Assembly: GCA_022736605.1 (NCBI GenBank)
Contig: DZDB01000020.1
Span: 1 to 20,076 of the forward strand
Direction of reading: 5' to 3'
DNA: 20,076 nucleotides
Source of the DNA: Sideroxydans lithotrophicus
GTDB taxonomy: Bacteria; Pseudomonadota; Gammaproteobacteria; Burkholderiales; Sulfuriferulaceae
Positions 8,217 to 16,019 of this stretch are shown piece after piece. Each line of letters begins with the position of its first letter. The first letter of the stretch is position 1. The position numbers and the translations under genes were made by a program. The notes beneath the pieces were generated by a model, which saw only the letters and a list, made by a program, of their open reading frames with translations, was not told the origin of the DNA and did not search any database.

Positions 8217-9350
8217 TTAACCGGCAGCTTTCTGCATCAGGGTCACGAAGCGGTCAAATAAATAGCCAACGTCATGCGGCCCAGGGCTGGCTTCCGGATG
8301 CCCCTGAAAACTGAAGGCAGGCACATCGGTACGCGCAATCCCTTGCAACGAGCCATCAAACAGCGACACATGCGTCACCCGCAGATTGCCTGGCAACGAA
8401 TCAGCATCGACTGCAAAGCCGTGGTTCTGACTGGTAATCGCGACGCGCCCGCTGTCGAGGTCCTTGACCGGATGGTTGGCACCATGGTGGCCAAATTTCA
8501 TCTTGGCTGTTTTGCCGCCGGAAGCGAGTGCCAGCAGCTGGTGGCCAAGGCAGATTCCGAACGTGGGAATGCCGGTTTCAACCAGCTCGGCAATCGCCGC
8601 AATGGCGTAATCACACGGCTCCGGATCGCCCGGACCGTTGGACAAGAAAATCCCATCGGGTTGCAGCGCCAGCGCGTCCTGCGCACTCGCCTGCGCGGGT
8701 AGCACAGTAACCCGGCAACCACGTTCGGCCAGCATGCGCAGGATATTGCGCTTGACGCCGTAATCGAATGCCACCACATGGAACGGCGCTTTTTCTGGCG
8801 TCGAATAGCCACTGCCCAATCGCCATTCACCTTCTTGCCAGGGATAGGCTGCGCTACAACTGACCACCTTGGCGAGATCCATGCCTGCCAGACCCGGAAA
8901 AGCGCGCGCCAGACGCAGCGCCTCGGCTTCGTCAATATCACCCGCCATGATGCAGCCAGCCTGCGCGCCTTTTTCTCGCAGCAGGCGCGTCAAACGCCGC
9001 GTATCAACGTCAGCAATGGCAACGATATTTTGCGCGACGAGGTAATCAGACAGGGATTGCGTGGTGCGAAAATTACTGTGCAGCAACGGCAAATCGCGAA
9101 TCACCAGTCCGGCAGCATGAATTTTTTCCGCCTCGACGTCTTCCGGGTTGACCCCGGTATTGCCAATATGCGGATAGGTCAGCGTGACGATCTGGCCTGA
9201 ATAAGATGGATCGGTCAGGATTTCCTGATAGCCGGACATGGCAGTGTTAAACACCACCTCTCCGACAGTCGTGCCAGATGTGCCAATCGCGATGCCGCGA
9301 AAGACTGAACCATCGGCGAGCACCAGAATGGCGGGATTAGCGTGCGGCAA
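8217..9350 (-). CDS. carA: Carbamoyl-phosphate synthase, small (glutaminase) subunit
   Basis: CarA hydrolyses glutamine and passes ammonia to CarB. The 377-residue protein has the N-terminal CPSase small domain (ending near 150) and a class I glutamine amidotransferase domain with nucleophile Cys267 in TFGICLGHQLL, and His351 and Glu353 in FQGHPEASPGPHD. The start is taken as TTG at 9350: it gives the usual N-terminus (PAILVLADGSVFRG) and is preceded, seven bases upstream, by GGAG (9358-9361); no in-frame ATG is better placed. A promoter and a hairpin leader lie between dapB and carA, so carAB can be transcribed independently of dapB. In other proteobacteria carAB responds to arginine and pyrimidines; no ArgR site was identified here. 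Confidence 0.97.
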   Translation of the reverse strand: MPHANPAILVLADGSVFRGIAIGTSGTTVGEVVFNTAMSGYQEILTDPSYSGQIVTLTYPHIGNTGVNPEDVEAEKIHAAGLVIRDLPLLHSNFRTTQSLSDYLVAQNIVAIADVDTRRLTRLLREKGAQAGCIMAGDIDEAEALRLARAFPGLAGMDLAKVVSCSAAYPWQEGEWRLGSGYSTPEKAPFHVVAFDYGVKRNILRMLAERGCRVTVLPAQASAQDALALQPDGIFLSNGPGDPEPCDYAIAAIAELVETGIPTFGICLGHQLLALASGGKTAKMKFGHHGANHPVKDLDSGRVAITSQNHGFAVDADSLPGNLRVTHVSLFDGSLQGIARTDVPAFSFQGHPEASPGPHDVGYLFDRFVTLMQKAAG

Positions 9351-9378
9351 GGGAATACTCCGGTATGGGCTTACACAA

Positions 9379-9412
9379 AGAGGCGGGTCGGATTTTCACC
9401 CCACCCGCCTCT
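9379..9412 (-). terminator. Hairpin in the carA leader, terminator or attenuator-like
   Basis: A perfect 10-bp inverted repeat (9379-9388 with 9403-9412, core GAGGCGGGT/ACCCGCCTC) encloses a 14-base loop. On the minus strand it is followed by TTTGTGT, an imperfect U-tract. It lies downstream of the predicted carA start site, so it would act on carAB transcripts as well as on dapB readthrough. It might be a weak terminator, an attenuator or an mRNA-stabilising leader structure. Confidence 0.55.
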
Positions 9413-9426
9413 GTAATAGTGTCAAC

Positions 9427-9455
9427 ATTCTACCCGAAACGGGGTCTCGCTTCAA
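9427..9455 (-). promoter_or_regulatory. Sigma-70 type promoter for carAB
   Basis: On the minus strand TTGAAG (9450-9455) and TAGAAT (9427-9432) are separated by exactly 17 bases. The -35 box overlaps the dapB stop codon. Transcription would start near 9420, giving a leader of about 70 bases that contains the GC-rich hairpin before the TTG start of carA. Confidence 0.65.
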
Positions 9456-10264
9456 CGCAGGCCAAGCACATCCTGCATGTCGTAGTCGCCTGCCGGGCTG
9501 GCCGCAAGGAAGCGCGCGGCTCGCAAGGCGCCCTGTGCAAAGGTCATGCGACTCGATGCCTTGTGAGTGATTTCCACACGCTCGCCGATGCCAGCGAACA
9601 TCACCGTATGGTCACCGACGATATCACCCCCACGTACTGTGGCAAAACCAATGGTGGACGGATCGCGTTCTCCAGTCACCCCTTCACGGCCATATACGGC
9701 ACATTCTGACAGATCCCGTCCGAGCGCTGCCGCCACCACTTCACCCATCCGCAAGGCAGTACCGGAAGGCGCATCCACCTTATGACGGTGATGCGCTTCT
9801 ACCACCTCGATGTCATAGCCTTCATTGAGCACGCGCGCGGCAATTTCCAGCAGCTTGAAGCTGAGATTGACACCCACGCTCATGTTTGGCGCAAACACCA
9901 CGCCGATGTCCTGCCCAGCCGCACTGATCGCCTGCTTTTGTACAGCGTCGAAGCCGGTCGTGCCAATAATCATGTTGACACCCAGCTTGCGGCACAGCGC
10001 CAGATGCACCAGCGTACCCTCGGGTCGGGTAAAGTCGATCAATGCATCAGCGCCCGTCAATGCCGCCTGCATATCGTCGGTAACAAGCACATTATCAGCC
10101 CCACCGAGCACACTGGCGGCGCGACCAACAAATGCGCTGCCGCTACGCTCCAGCGCGCCATGCAGCACACAGTCAGGCGACTGCTCAATGGCTTCGAGCA
10201 ACACTTTGCCCATGCGCCCCGAACTGCCGGCGATGACAATTTTCAGCGGGCTTGCAGCGCTCAT
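9452..10264 (-). CDS. dapB: 4-hydroxy-tetrahydrodipicolinate reductase
   Basis: DapB reduces the dihydrodipicolinate-type product of DapA with NAD(P)H, in the diaminopimelate/lysine pathway supplying peptidoglycan. The 270-residue protein has the Rossmann motif IAGSSGRMGK at 11-20, GTTGF at 101-105 and the catalytic stretch EAHHRHKVDAPSGTAL at 156-171, with H158 as the general acid and K162 the partner lysine by alignment with the E. coli protein. ATG at 10264 overlaps the bamE stop by four bases (ATGA), so it is coupled to bamE. The stop codon sits inside the -35 box of the carA promoter. Confidence 0.97.
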   Translation of the reverse strand: MSAASPLKIVIAGSSGRMGKVLLEAIEQSPDCVLHGALERSGSAFVGRAASVLGGADNVLVTDDMQAALTGADALIDFTRPEGTLVHLALCRKLGVNMIIGTTGFDAVQKQAISAAGQDIGVVFAPNMSVGVNLSFKLLEIAARVLNEGYDIEVVEAHHRHKVDAPSGTALRMGEVVAAALGRDLSECAVYGREGVTGERDPSTIGFATVRGGDIVGDHTVMFAGIGERVEITHKASSRMTFAQGALRAARFLAASPAGDYDMQDVLGLR

Positions 10265-10704
10265 TTAGCCACCGCATCAGGTACAGCAACCGGCGCAACT
10301 GGCGCTACAGGTGTAACTGGCTCAGCCACTGCGGCGACAGGGGCAGTCTGCAACTCGACCAATTGATTTTCACCAATTTTTTCATACAGGCTTTTGACCA
10401 CATCGCCGTCAAAATAAACCACCACCCGGCGCTGGGCGACCAGCTTACCGGCTTTTTTGTCGAAATAAATATAGTCCCAGCGATTGGCATGATAAATATC
10501 CATCACCAGCGGCGTACCCATAATGAAGCGAACCTGTGCCCGCGTAAGGCCCGGTTTGAGCTTGGCAACTGCGTCCTGATCCACCACATTGCCTTGCTGA
10601 ATGTTAATTTTGTATGGGGTTAATGAAAACTTCGGGAGCGAAGGCAGGCTTTTGCATCCTGCCAAGCCTAAACAGAGAACGGATATCAGGACTAATGTGC
10701 GCAT
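10261..10704 (-). CDS. bamE: Outer membrane assembly lipoprotein BamE (SmpA/OmlA family)
   Basis: BamE is a small lipoprotein of the BAM complex that inserts beta-barrel proteins into the outer membrane. From ATG 10704 the protein has 147 residues: a short signal peptide ending in lipobox LAGC with the lipidated cysteine at 17, then the SmpA/OmlA fold with LKPGLTRAQVRFIMGTP and the RWDYIYF strand. A TTG six codons upstream is possible but adds residues ahead of the signal peptide. No good Shine-Dalgarno precedes the ATG. The last 26 or so residues are a Pro/Ala/Val-rich tail of short repeats (VAPVAPVAV) outside the conserved domain. The gene is divergent from fur, an arrangement known from Pseudomonas, and overlaps dapB. 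Confidence 0.93.
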   Translation of the reverse strand: MRTLVLISVLCLGLAGCKSLPSLPKFSLTPYKINIQQGNVVDQDAVAKLKPGLTRAQVRFIMGTPLVMDIYHANRWDYIYFDKKAGKLVAQRRVVVYFDGDVVKSLYEKIGENQLVELQTAPVAAVAEPVTPVAPVAPVAVPDAVAK

Positions 10705-10716
10705 CGGGTCGAATAT

Positions 10717-10744
10717 TTGCAAAGCAAAATAAAGTCTCTATCAT
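10717..10744 (+). promoter_or_regulatory. Candidate fur promoter, overlapping the divergent bamE promoter region
   Basis: TTGCAA (10717-10722), a 16-base spacer and TATCAT (10739-10744) form a moderate sigma-70 promoter for fur. On the minus strand TATGAT overlaps the same bases and could be the -10 for bamE, so the two promoters may compete. The adjacent CTATC...GATAG inverted repeat is too weak to call a Fur box. Confidence 0.4.
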
Positions 10745-10778
10745 AGCCTAGATAGCCAGTACGAGACACTCCCACACC

Positions 10779-11213
10779 ATGAGCGACCCCAGTGATCTGA
10801 AAAGCATAGGCCTGAAGGCCACCCTGCCACGCCTGAAAATTCTCGACCTGTTCGAGAATAGTGAAAAGCGTCATTTAACTGCGGAAGAAGTCTATCGCTT
10901 GCTGATCGCAGAGGACATGGACGTCGGTCTGGCAACGGTATATCGGGTGCTGACCCAGTTTGAACAGGCCGGGTTATTGATACGCCACCATTTCGACAGC
11001 GACAAAGCCGTTTATGAGCTTAACCAGGGCGGCCATCACGACCATCTGGTATGCCTGCAATGCGGGCGCGTTGAAGAGTTTTTTGATGAGGAAATCGAAC
11101 GTCGGCAGAAGAAAATCGCCACCCAGCGCGGCTTTTCCATCCACGAGCATTCTTTGCATTTGTACGCCGACTGCACCAAAAATCCTTGCCCGCACCGCAC
11201 AATCAAGCCCTGA
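10779..11213 (+). CDS. fur: Ferric uptake regulator Fur
   Basis: Fur is a dimeric metal-dependent repressor that, with ferrous iron, binds Fur boxes to control iron uptake and storage. The 144-residue protein shows the N-terminal winged helix with GLKATLPRLKIL (11-22) and LATVYRVLTQFEQAGL (51-66), and the metal region: HHDH at 86-89, CLQC at 92-95, the IHEHSLHLYADC segment at 121-132 and a second cysteine pair C132/C137 (CTKNPC). These residues mark Fur rather than Zur or PerR. ATG at 10779 is the usual start; no clear Shine-Dalgarno precedes it. Its stop is immediately adjacent to the stop of convergent recN, with no base between. Confidence 0.96.
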   Translation: MSDPSDLKSIGLKATLPRLKILDLFENSEKRHLTAEEVYRLLIAEDMDVGLATVYRVLTQFEQAGLLIRHHFDSDKAVYELNQGGHHDHLVCLQCGRVEEFFDEEIERRQKKIATQRGFSIHEHSLHLYADCTKNPCPHRTIKP

Positions 11214-12872
11214 TTATCCCGCCTCACCCAGCATTTCCGCCGCGTGCTTGCGCGTGGTATCGGTAATTATTACCCCGCCCAGCATCCGGGCAACTTCATC
11301 CACGCGTTCAGCCGATGTAAGCGGCGTGATCTGACTCACCATGCTGCCGCCTCGCTGCGCCTTGCTGACTTGTAAATGTTGCGTGCCACACGCGGCCACT
11401 TGCGGCAAATGCGTGATGCACAACACCTGACGGCTATGCGCGAGTGCCTTAAGCAGCTGCCCGACGATTTCGGCAACGCCCCCGCCTATACCCACGTCCA
11501 CTTCGTCAAAAATCAGCGTCGGCACGCCTGCAACCTGACTGACTGCCGTTTGTAGCGCCAGACTGATGCGCGACAACTCGCCGCCCGACGCCACTTTCGC
11601 CAGCGGCTTTGGCGCTACGCCTGCATGCGGTGCAACACGGAACTCAACCTGCTCCAGGCCATGTGCGTTACCGGTTTCCAGCACTACCAGCGCAATTTCG
11701 AACACGCCCCCGGCCAGCGCCAGCTGCTGCATCGACGCGCTGACAGTCTGCGCCAGCTTGGTGGCGGCTTTCACCCGGCCACTGCTCAGTTTGCGCGCTT
11801 GTGCCAGCCACTGCTCATGGGCGGCTGCGGTGTCTTTTTCCAGCACCGCCGGGTCATCATTTGTCCCCATTTCATCCAGCCGTGCTTGCGTGCTGGCGAA
11901 TAATTCAGGCAGCGCATCAGGCTTGATACGGTATTTGCGCGCACAATCCAGCACTTGCTGGATGCGCTGCTCGACTGCCACCAGCCGCGCCGGATCCGCT
12001 TCCAGATGATCGCTGTAACGCCGCAAGGCATGGGCGGCCTCCTGCAATTGCACCGAGGCGGATTCAAGCAATTCGCACGTCGGCTGCAGGGCAGGATCAA
12101 ATTCAACCAGCGCCGCAAGGCGGGCGGCCACCAGGTTCAATTGATGTTGCGCGGCGGCTTCGTTTTCGGTCAATGCGTCGAGCGCAAACGCCACGCCTTC
12201 AATCAGGCTGGCGGCATTGCCCAGACGTCCATGCTCGGCTTGCAGCGCGTCCCAATCGGCCAGGGTGAATTGCAGCGCGATCAAATCGTCGGCACGCCAT
12301 TGCAGGCGCTCGCGCTCCGCATCCAGTTCGCCGCTCGCGTTGCGCACAGCACTGAGTTTGTCATGTAACGTGCGCCAGCGCCGATGCTGCTCAACGGTTA
12401 GCTGCGCCAGCGTTTGCAGGCCGCCATAGCTGTCGAGTAACTCACGCTGTGTAGCGGATTTAAGCAGGGATTGATGCGCGTGCTGACCGTGAATATCCAC
12501 CAAGAACTCACCCGCCTCGCGCAATTGCTGCGCGGTAACGCTACGACCATTGACAAAGCAGCGCGAACGCCCGCTATTGTCGATTACCCGGCGCAACAGG
12601 CAACTGGCGTCGTCGTCGAGCTCATTTTCCCTTAGCCAGGCTTGCAGCGCGGGCAAGTCACTGGCATCAAATTCAGCGCTGATGTCGGCGCGTGCCGCGC
12701 CTTGCCGCACCACCCCAGCGTCACCGCGTTCACCCAGCGCCAGCGCCAGTGCGTCAATCAGAATCGACTTGCCTGCGCCGGTTTCGCCGGTGAGCACGGT
12801 AAATCCCGCTCCGAATTCCAGATCGAGTGCATCGACGATGACAAAATCACGCAGACTGAGTTGGCGCAGCAT
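11214..12872 (-). CDS. recN: DNA repair protein RecN
   Basis: RecN is an SMC-like ATPase acting in recombinational repair of double-strand breaks. The 552-residue protein has Walker A GETGAGKS at 29-36, a long central coiled-coil region, the ABC signature KVASGGELSRISLA and Walker B TLIFDEVDVGIGG near the C-terminus. ATG at 12872 gives the canonical MLRQLSLRDFVIVD start; a candidate start six codons upstream lies inside nadK and is unneeded. The nadK stop and recN start share one base (TGATG), so translation is coupled. It converges on fur with adjoining stop codons. No LexA box is possible to judge because the upstream region is coding. Confidence 0.97.
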   Translation of the reverse strand: MLRQLSLRDFVIVDALDLEFGAGFTVLTGETGAGKSILIDALALALGERGDAGVVRQGAARADISAEFDASDLPALQAWLRENELDDDASCLLRRVIDNSGRSRCFVNGRSVTAQQLREAGEFLVDIHGQHAHQSLLKSATQRELLDSYGGLQTLAQLTVEQHRRWRTLHDKLSAVRNASGELDAERERLQWRADDLIALQFTLADWDALQAEHGRLGNAASLIEGVAFALDALTENEAAAQHQLNLVAARLAALVEFDPALQPTCELLESASVQLQEAAHALRRYSDHLEADPARLVAVEQRIQQVLDCARKYRIKPDALPELFASTQARLDEMGTNDDPAVLEKDTAAAHEQWLAQARKLSSGRVKAATKLAQTVSASMQQLALAGGVFEIALVVLETGNAHGLEQVEFRVAPHAGVAPKPLAKVASGGELSRISLALQTAVSQVAGVPTLIFDEVDVGIGGGVAEIVGQLLKALAHSRQVLCITHLPQVAACGTQHLQVSKAQRGGSMVSQITPLTSAERVDEVARMLGGVIITDTTRKHAAEMLGEAG

Positions 12873-13744
12873 CAGAGTTTCTTGTTCCACTGCAACTTCT
12901 GGCGCAGCGTCTGATAATAGCTGTACGACTCGGGATGCAGCAGACGCACCGCTTTAGCCGCGCGGCATACCACCACCCTATCGTTAATCTGCAGATCAAA
13001 ATGGCGCTGGCCGTCAAAATAGACGCGCGCATCACCGGCCTGTAGCAGTTGAATTTCCACCCGTGACCGACTGTTGACCGCAATTGGCCGCGCTGACAGG
13101 GTGTGCGCGCAAATCGGCACCATCACAAACGCTTCCAGACTCGGGTGTAGAATCGGCCCGCCCGCTGACAGCGCATACGCGGTGGAACCGGTTGGCGTGG
13201 CAATGACCAGTCCGTCGGAGCGCTGGCCGTAGACAAAATCGCCATCAATGTGCGCTTCAAACTCGATCAAGCGCCCACTGCTGGCCTTGCTGATGACCAC
13301 ATCATTAAACGCACACGCGGCATATACCTCAGTTTCGCCACGCATAATCCGGGTACTCAGCAGCAGGCGTTCTTCGGCGACATAATGGCCTTCGAGCATG
13401 CTGCCGATGCAGTCCAGCATCGATTCGGTGGGCACGTCGGTCAGAAAGCCGAGATGCCCCTGATTCACGCCCACCAGGGGAATGCCGCTGTCCACCAGCA
13501 TGCGCGCGATCGACAACATGGTGCCATCGCCGCCGAGCACAATCGCCAGATCAGCACGCGTGCCAATATCGGACAGCTCAGCAGTCGGATAATCCGCGCT
13601 GCCAAAATGATCGGCAGTATTTTTTGCGATCAGCACGTCATGGCCACGCTGACGCAGAAAATCCGCCAGCCGCAGCAGGGCGTCGCCCAGCTCCGGACTA
13701 TCATACTTGCCCACCAGGGCAATGGTTTTGAAGGTATCAGACAT
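12872..13744 (-). CDS. nadK: NAD kinase
   Basis: NadK phosphorylates NAD to NADP using ATP or polyphosphate. The 290-residue protein carries the diagnostic GGDGT motif at 71-75, the NQGHLGFLTD segment, and the glycine-rich DGLVIATPTGSTAYALSAGG region. ATG at 13744 is chosen because it yields the standard N-terminus (MSDTFKTIALVGKY); a GTG nine codons upstream would place a perfect TATAAT inside the coding region. That TATAAT ends seven bases before the ATG, so the mRNA may be leaderless, and there is indeed no Shine-Dalgarno. It is followed by recN with a one-base overlap and is divergent from hrcA. Confidence 0.96.
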   Translation of the reverse strand: MSDTFKTIALVGKYDSPELGDALLRLADFLRQRGHDVLIAKNTADHFGSADYPTAELSDIGTRADLAIVLGGDGTMLSIARMLVDSGIPLVGVNQGHLGFLTDVPTESMLDCIGSMLEGHYVAEERLLLSTRIMRGETEVYAACAFNDVVISKASSGRLIEFEAHIDGDFVYGQRSDGLVIATPTGSTAYALSAGGPILHPSLEAFVMVPICAHTLSARPIAVNSRSRVEIQLLQAGDARVYFDGQRHFDLQINDRVVVCRAAKAVRLLHPESYSYYQTLRQKLQWNKKL

Positions 13745-13751
13745 GGACGGA

Positions 13752-13757
13752 ATTATA
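13752..13757 (-). promoter_or_regulatory. Perfect -10 box of nadK, immediately before the start codon
   Basis: TATAAT on the minus strand ends seven bases before the nadK ATG, so transcription is expected to start at or within a base or two of the A of ATG. The -35 at a 17-base spacing is poor (TATCAA) and lies in the 15-bp tandem repeat. Confidence 0.5.
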
Positions 13758-13770
13758 GCGACGCCTCCCA

Positions 13771-13800
13771 CGCTTTGATATACCGCGCTTTGATATACCG
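13771..13800. repeat. Perfect tandem duplication of 15 bp between nadK and hrcA
   Basis: The unit CGCTTTGATATACCG occurs twice back to back (13771-13785 and 13786-13800) with no mismatch and no recognisable third copy. It lies in the divergent promoter region and overlaps the positions where -35 boxes of both genes would lie. Confidence 0.97.
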
Positions 13801-13827
13801 TTGCTCAGACAGTTTTTTTTGTACAAT
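13801..13827 (+). promoter_or_regulatory. Candidate promoter of hrcA
   Basis: TACAAT (13822-13827) is a good -10 box ending six bases before the hrcA ATG; the best -35 is TTGCTC (13801-13806) with a short 15-base spacer, and an 8-T tract lies between. Transcription would begin at about the start codon. No CIRCE element is present, so HrcA autoregulation of the usual kind is not supported. Confidence 0.4.
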
Positions 13828-13833
13828 CACATC

Positions 13834-14853
13834 ATGCTGACCGAACGCGCCCAAATTCTGCTCAAAACCCTGGTTGAACGCTATGTCGTTGAAGGCCAGC
13901 CGGTAGGCTCGCGCACCCTGTCCAAATACGCTGCGCTGGAGCTGAGCCCGGCGTCGATCCGTAACGTCATGGCCGATCTGGAAGATCTGGGATTGGTCGC
14001 CAGCCCGCACACCTCTGCAGGGCGCGTACCCACCCCGTTGGGCTACCGGTTTTTTGTAGACACCCTGCTCACCATCCAGCCGCCCAACAGCCAGGAAATG
14101 ATCCGGCTTGAATCGCAACTGCACCCGGACGATCCACAACGGCTGGTTGCCAATGCCTCACAGCTCTTGTCCGACCTGACGCGCTTTGCCGGCGTGGTGC
14201 TGGTACCAAAACGCCGCAGCGCGGCGTTTCGTCAACTCGAGTTCATCAGCCTGTCAGACAAACGCATCCTGCTCATCATCATCACGGTTGAGGGTGAAGT
14301 GCAAAACCGGGTATTACTCACCGACCGCGCCTATAGTCCGTCAGAATTGACGCGTGCCGCCAACTTTCTCAACCAGCACTACGCGGGCAAATCGTTTGGC
14401 GAGGTACGCCAGTTGATGCAGGACGAACTGTTGCAGCTGCAACACGACATCACCGGCCTGATGAATCTGGCGCTGACCGCTGGCAGTGCGGCACTGGCGC
14501 CCAACCGTGACGACCTGGTCATGTCGGGCGAACATAACTTGCTCAAAGTCGACGAGCTGTCGTCCAACATGGAACGGCTGCGCAAATTGTTTGACGTATT
14601 CGAGCAAAAAACCTCGCTGGTGCAATTACTCGACACCAGCCAGCGTGCGCACGGCGTGCAGATTTTCATCGGCGGCGAATCCGAAGTCGCGCCGCTCGAC
14701 GAATGCAGCGTGGTCACTGCCCCGTACCAGGTCAACGGCGAAATCGTCGGCACGCTGGGCGTCGTCGGCCCCACCCGCATGGCCTACGAACGCGTCATCC
14801 CGATCGTCGATATCACTGCCAGACTACTGTCCAGCGCATTGTCTTACCACTAA
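13834..14853 (+). CDS. hrcA: Heat-inducible transcription repressor HrcA
   Basis: HrcA represses chaperone genes (groES-groEL, sometimes dnaK) by binding the CIRCE inverted repeat and is kept active by GroEL. The 339-residue protein has the N-terminal winged helix (LTERAQILLKTLVERYV, then GQPVGSRTLSKY and LSPASIRNVMADLEDLGL), the SPHTSAGRVPTPLGYRFFVD stretch, and the C-terminal GAF-like domain with IFIGGES and GTLGVVGPTRMAYERVIP. ATG at 13834 gives the usual start; there is no Shine-Dalgarno and a -10 box lies just upstream. It is divergent from nadK and 17 bases before hemH. No CIRCE site lies in the window; targets are elsewhere. Confidence 0.97.
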   Translation: MLTERAQILLKTLVERYVVEGQPVGSRTLSKYAALELSPASIRNVMADLEDLGLVASPHTSAGRVPTPLGYRFFVDTLLTIQPPNSQEMIRLESQLHPDDPQRLVANASQLLSDLTRFAGVVLVPKRRSAAFRQLEFISLSDKRILLIIITVEGEVQNRVLLTDRAYSPSELTRAANFLNQHYAGKSFGEVRQLMQDELLQLQHDITGLMNLALTAGSAALAPNRDDLVMSGEHNLLKVDELSSNMERLRKLFDVFEQKTSLVQLLDTSQRAHGVQIFIGGESEVAPLDECSVVTAPYQVNGEIVGTLGVVGPTRMAYERVIPIVDITARLLSSALSYH

Positions 14854-14870
14854 ACTTTCACCCTGAATCC

Positions 14871-15977
14871 ATGCCCCGTTACCTGACCGAACCTGCCTAT
14901 ACGCATGGTACGCCCGCCAAAACCGGCATCCTGCTGCTCAACCTCGGTACCCCGGATGCACCCACCAAACAGGCGCTCAAACCCTATCTCAAACAGTTTT
15001 TGTCCGACCCGCGCGTGGTTGAAATTCCGCGCGCCCTGTGGTGGCTGATTCTCAACGGCGTAATTCTGCGGATTCGTCCAAAGCAATCCGCTGCCAAATA
15101 TGCCAGCATCTGGACTGAGGAAGGCTCGCCATTGCATTTTCATACTGAAAAACAGGCCAAGCTACTGAAAGGCTGGCTCGGCGAGCGCATCAAAACCCCG
15201 TTCGTGGTGGACTACGCCATGCGCTATGGCAATCCGTCCGTGGACGATGCGATGCAGCGCCTGGCCGAACAGGGCTGCGAACGCATCCTGGCCATCCCGA
15301 TGTACCCGCAATTTGCCGCCAGCAGCAGCGCCAGCGCGCTTGATGCGGTGTATCAGGTGTTGCTGACGCGGCGCAACCAGCCTGCCCTGCGTACCGTGCG
15401 CCATTACCACGACGACCCTGGCTACATCGCCGCGCTGGCTGCCAACGTCAATGCCTATTGGCAGCAGCATGGCCGCCCCGACGTATTGATGATGAGTTTT
15501 CACGGCGTGCCGCGCTACACGCTGGACAAAGGCGACCCCTACCACTGCGAATGCCACAAAACCGGGCGTCTGCTGGCCGAAGCGCTGGGCCTACGCCAAG
15601 CGCAATACCAGATCACCTTCCAGTCACGGTTTGGTCGCGCCGAATGGATCAAGCCCTACACCGCCACCACTGCAACCGAGCTCGGCCAGGCCAAAACCCG
15701 CCGTATCGACGTGGTCTGCCCCGGCTTTGTCGCCGACTGTCTGGAAACGCTGGAAGAAATTGCCCTGGAAGTCAAACACGACTTTTTGACTGCTGGTGGC
15801 GGCGAATTTCACTACATCCCTGCGCTCAACGAACACCCGGACTGGATCAATGCTTTGGGTGAACTCAGCCTCGCCAACCTCGGCGGCTGGGTGGCGACTG
15901 ATTACAATGCAGCACTTGCCACCCAACAGGCCAACGCCAGTCGCAGCCTTGCGCTGGCTTTAGGTGCCAACCAATAA
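14871..15977 (+). CDS. hemH: Ferrochelatase
   Basis: HemH inserts ferrous iron into protoporphyrin IX, the last step of protohaem synthesis. The 368-residue protein has LLLNLGTPDAPT at 21-32, PMYPQFAASSS at 143-153, the catalytic His211 in MMSFHGVPRYTLDKGDPY and the CPGFVADCLETLEEI segment (283-297) that carries the conserved acidic residues. ATG at 14871 gives a normal N-terminus; a longer reading frame would run into hrcA. No clear Shine-Dalgarno, but the 17-base gap suggests co-transcription with hrcA, an order I recall from other betaproteobacteria. The downstream peroxidase is a haem enzyme, so the pairing may be functional. Confidence 0.97.
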   Translation: MPRYLTEPAYTHGTPAKTGILLLNLGTPDAPTKQALKPYLKQFLSDPRVVEIPRALWWLILNGVILRIRPKQSAAKYASIWTEEGSPLHFHTEKQAKLLKGWLGERIKTPFVVDYAMRYGNPSVDDAMQRLAEQGCERILAIPMYPQFAASSSASALDAVYQVLLTRRNQPALRTVRHYHDDPGYIAALAANVNAYWQQHGRPDVLMMSFHGVPRYTLDKGDPYHCECHKTGRLLAEALGLRQAQYQITFQSRFGRAEWIKPYTATTATELGQAKTRRIDVVCPGFVADCLETLEEIALEVKHDFLTAGGGEFHYIPALNEHPDWINALGELSLANLGGWVATDYNAALATQQANASRSLALALGANQ

Positions 15978-16019
15978 AAAACAAATACCGCAAAATTTCT
16001 TTTGTACCGGCATGCCATC

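Noticed and set aside
10705..10778. Fur box in the bamE-fur gap
   Set aside because: CTATC...GATAG and AT-rich patches exist, but nothing approaches the GATAATGATAATCATTATC consensus.
13745..13833. CIRCE operator near hrcA
   Set aside because: I looked for TTAGCACTC-N9-GAGTGCTAA in the hrcA upstream region and saw neither arm.
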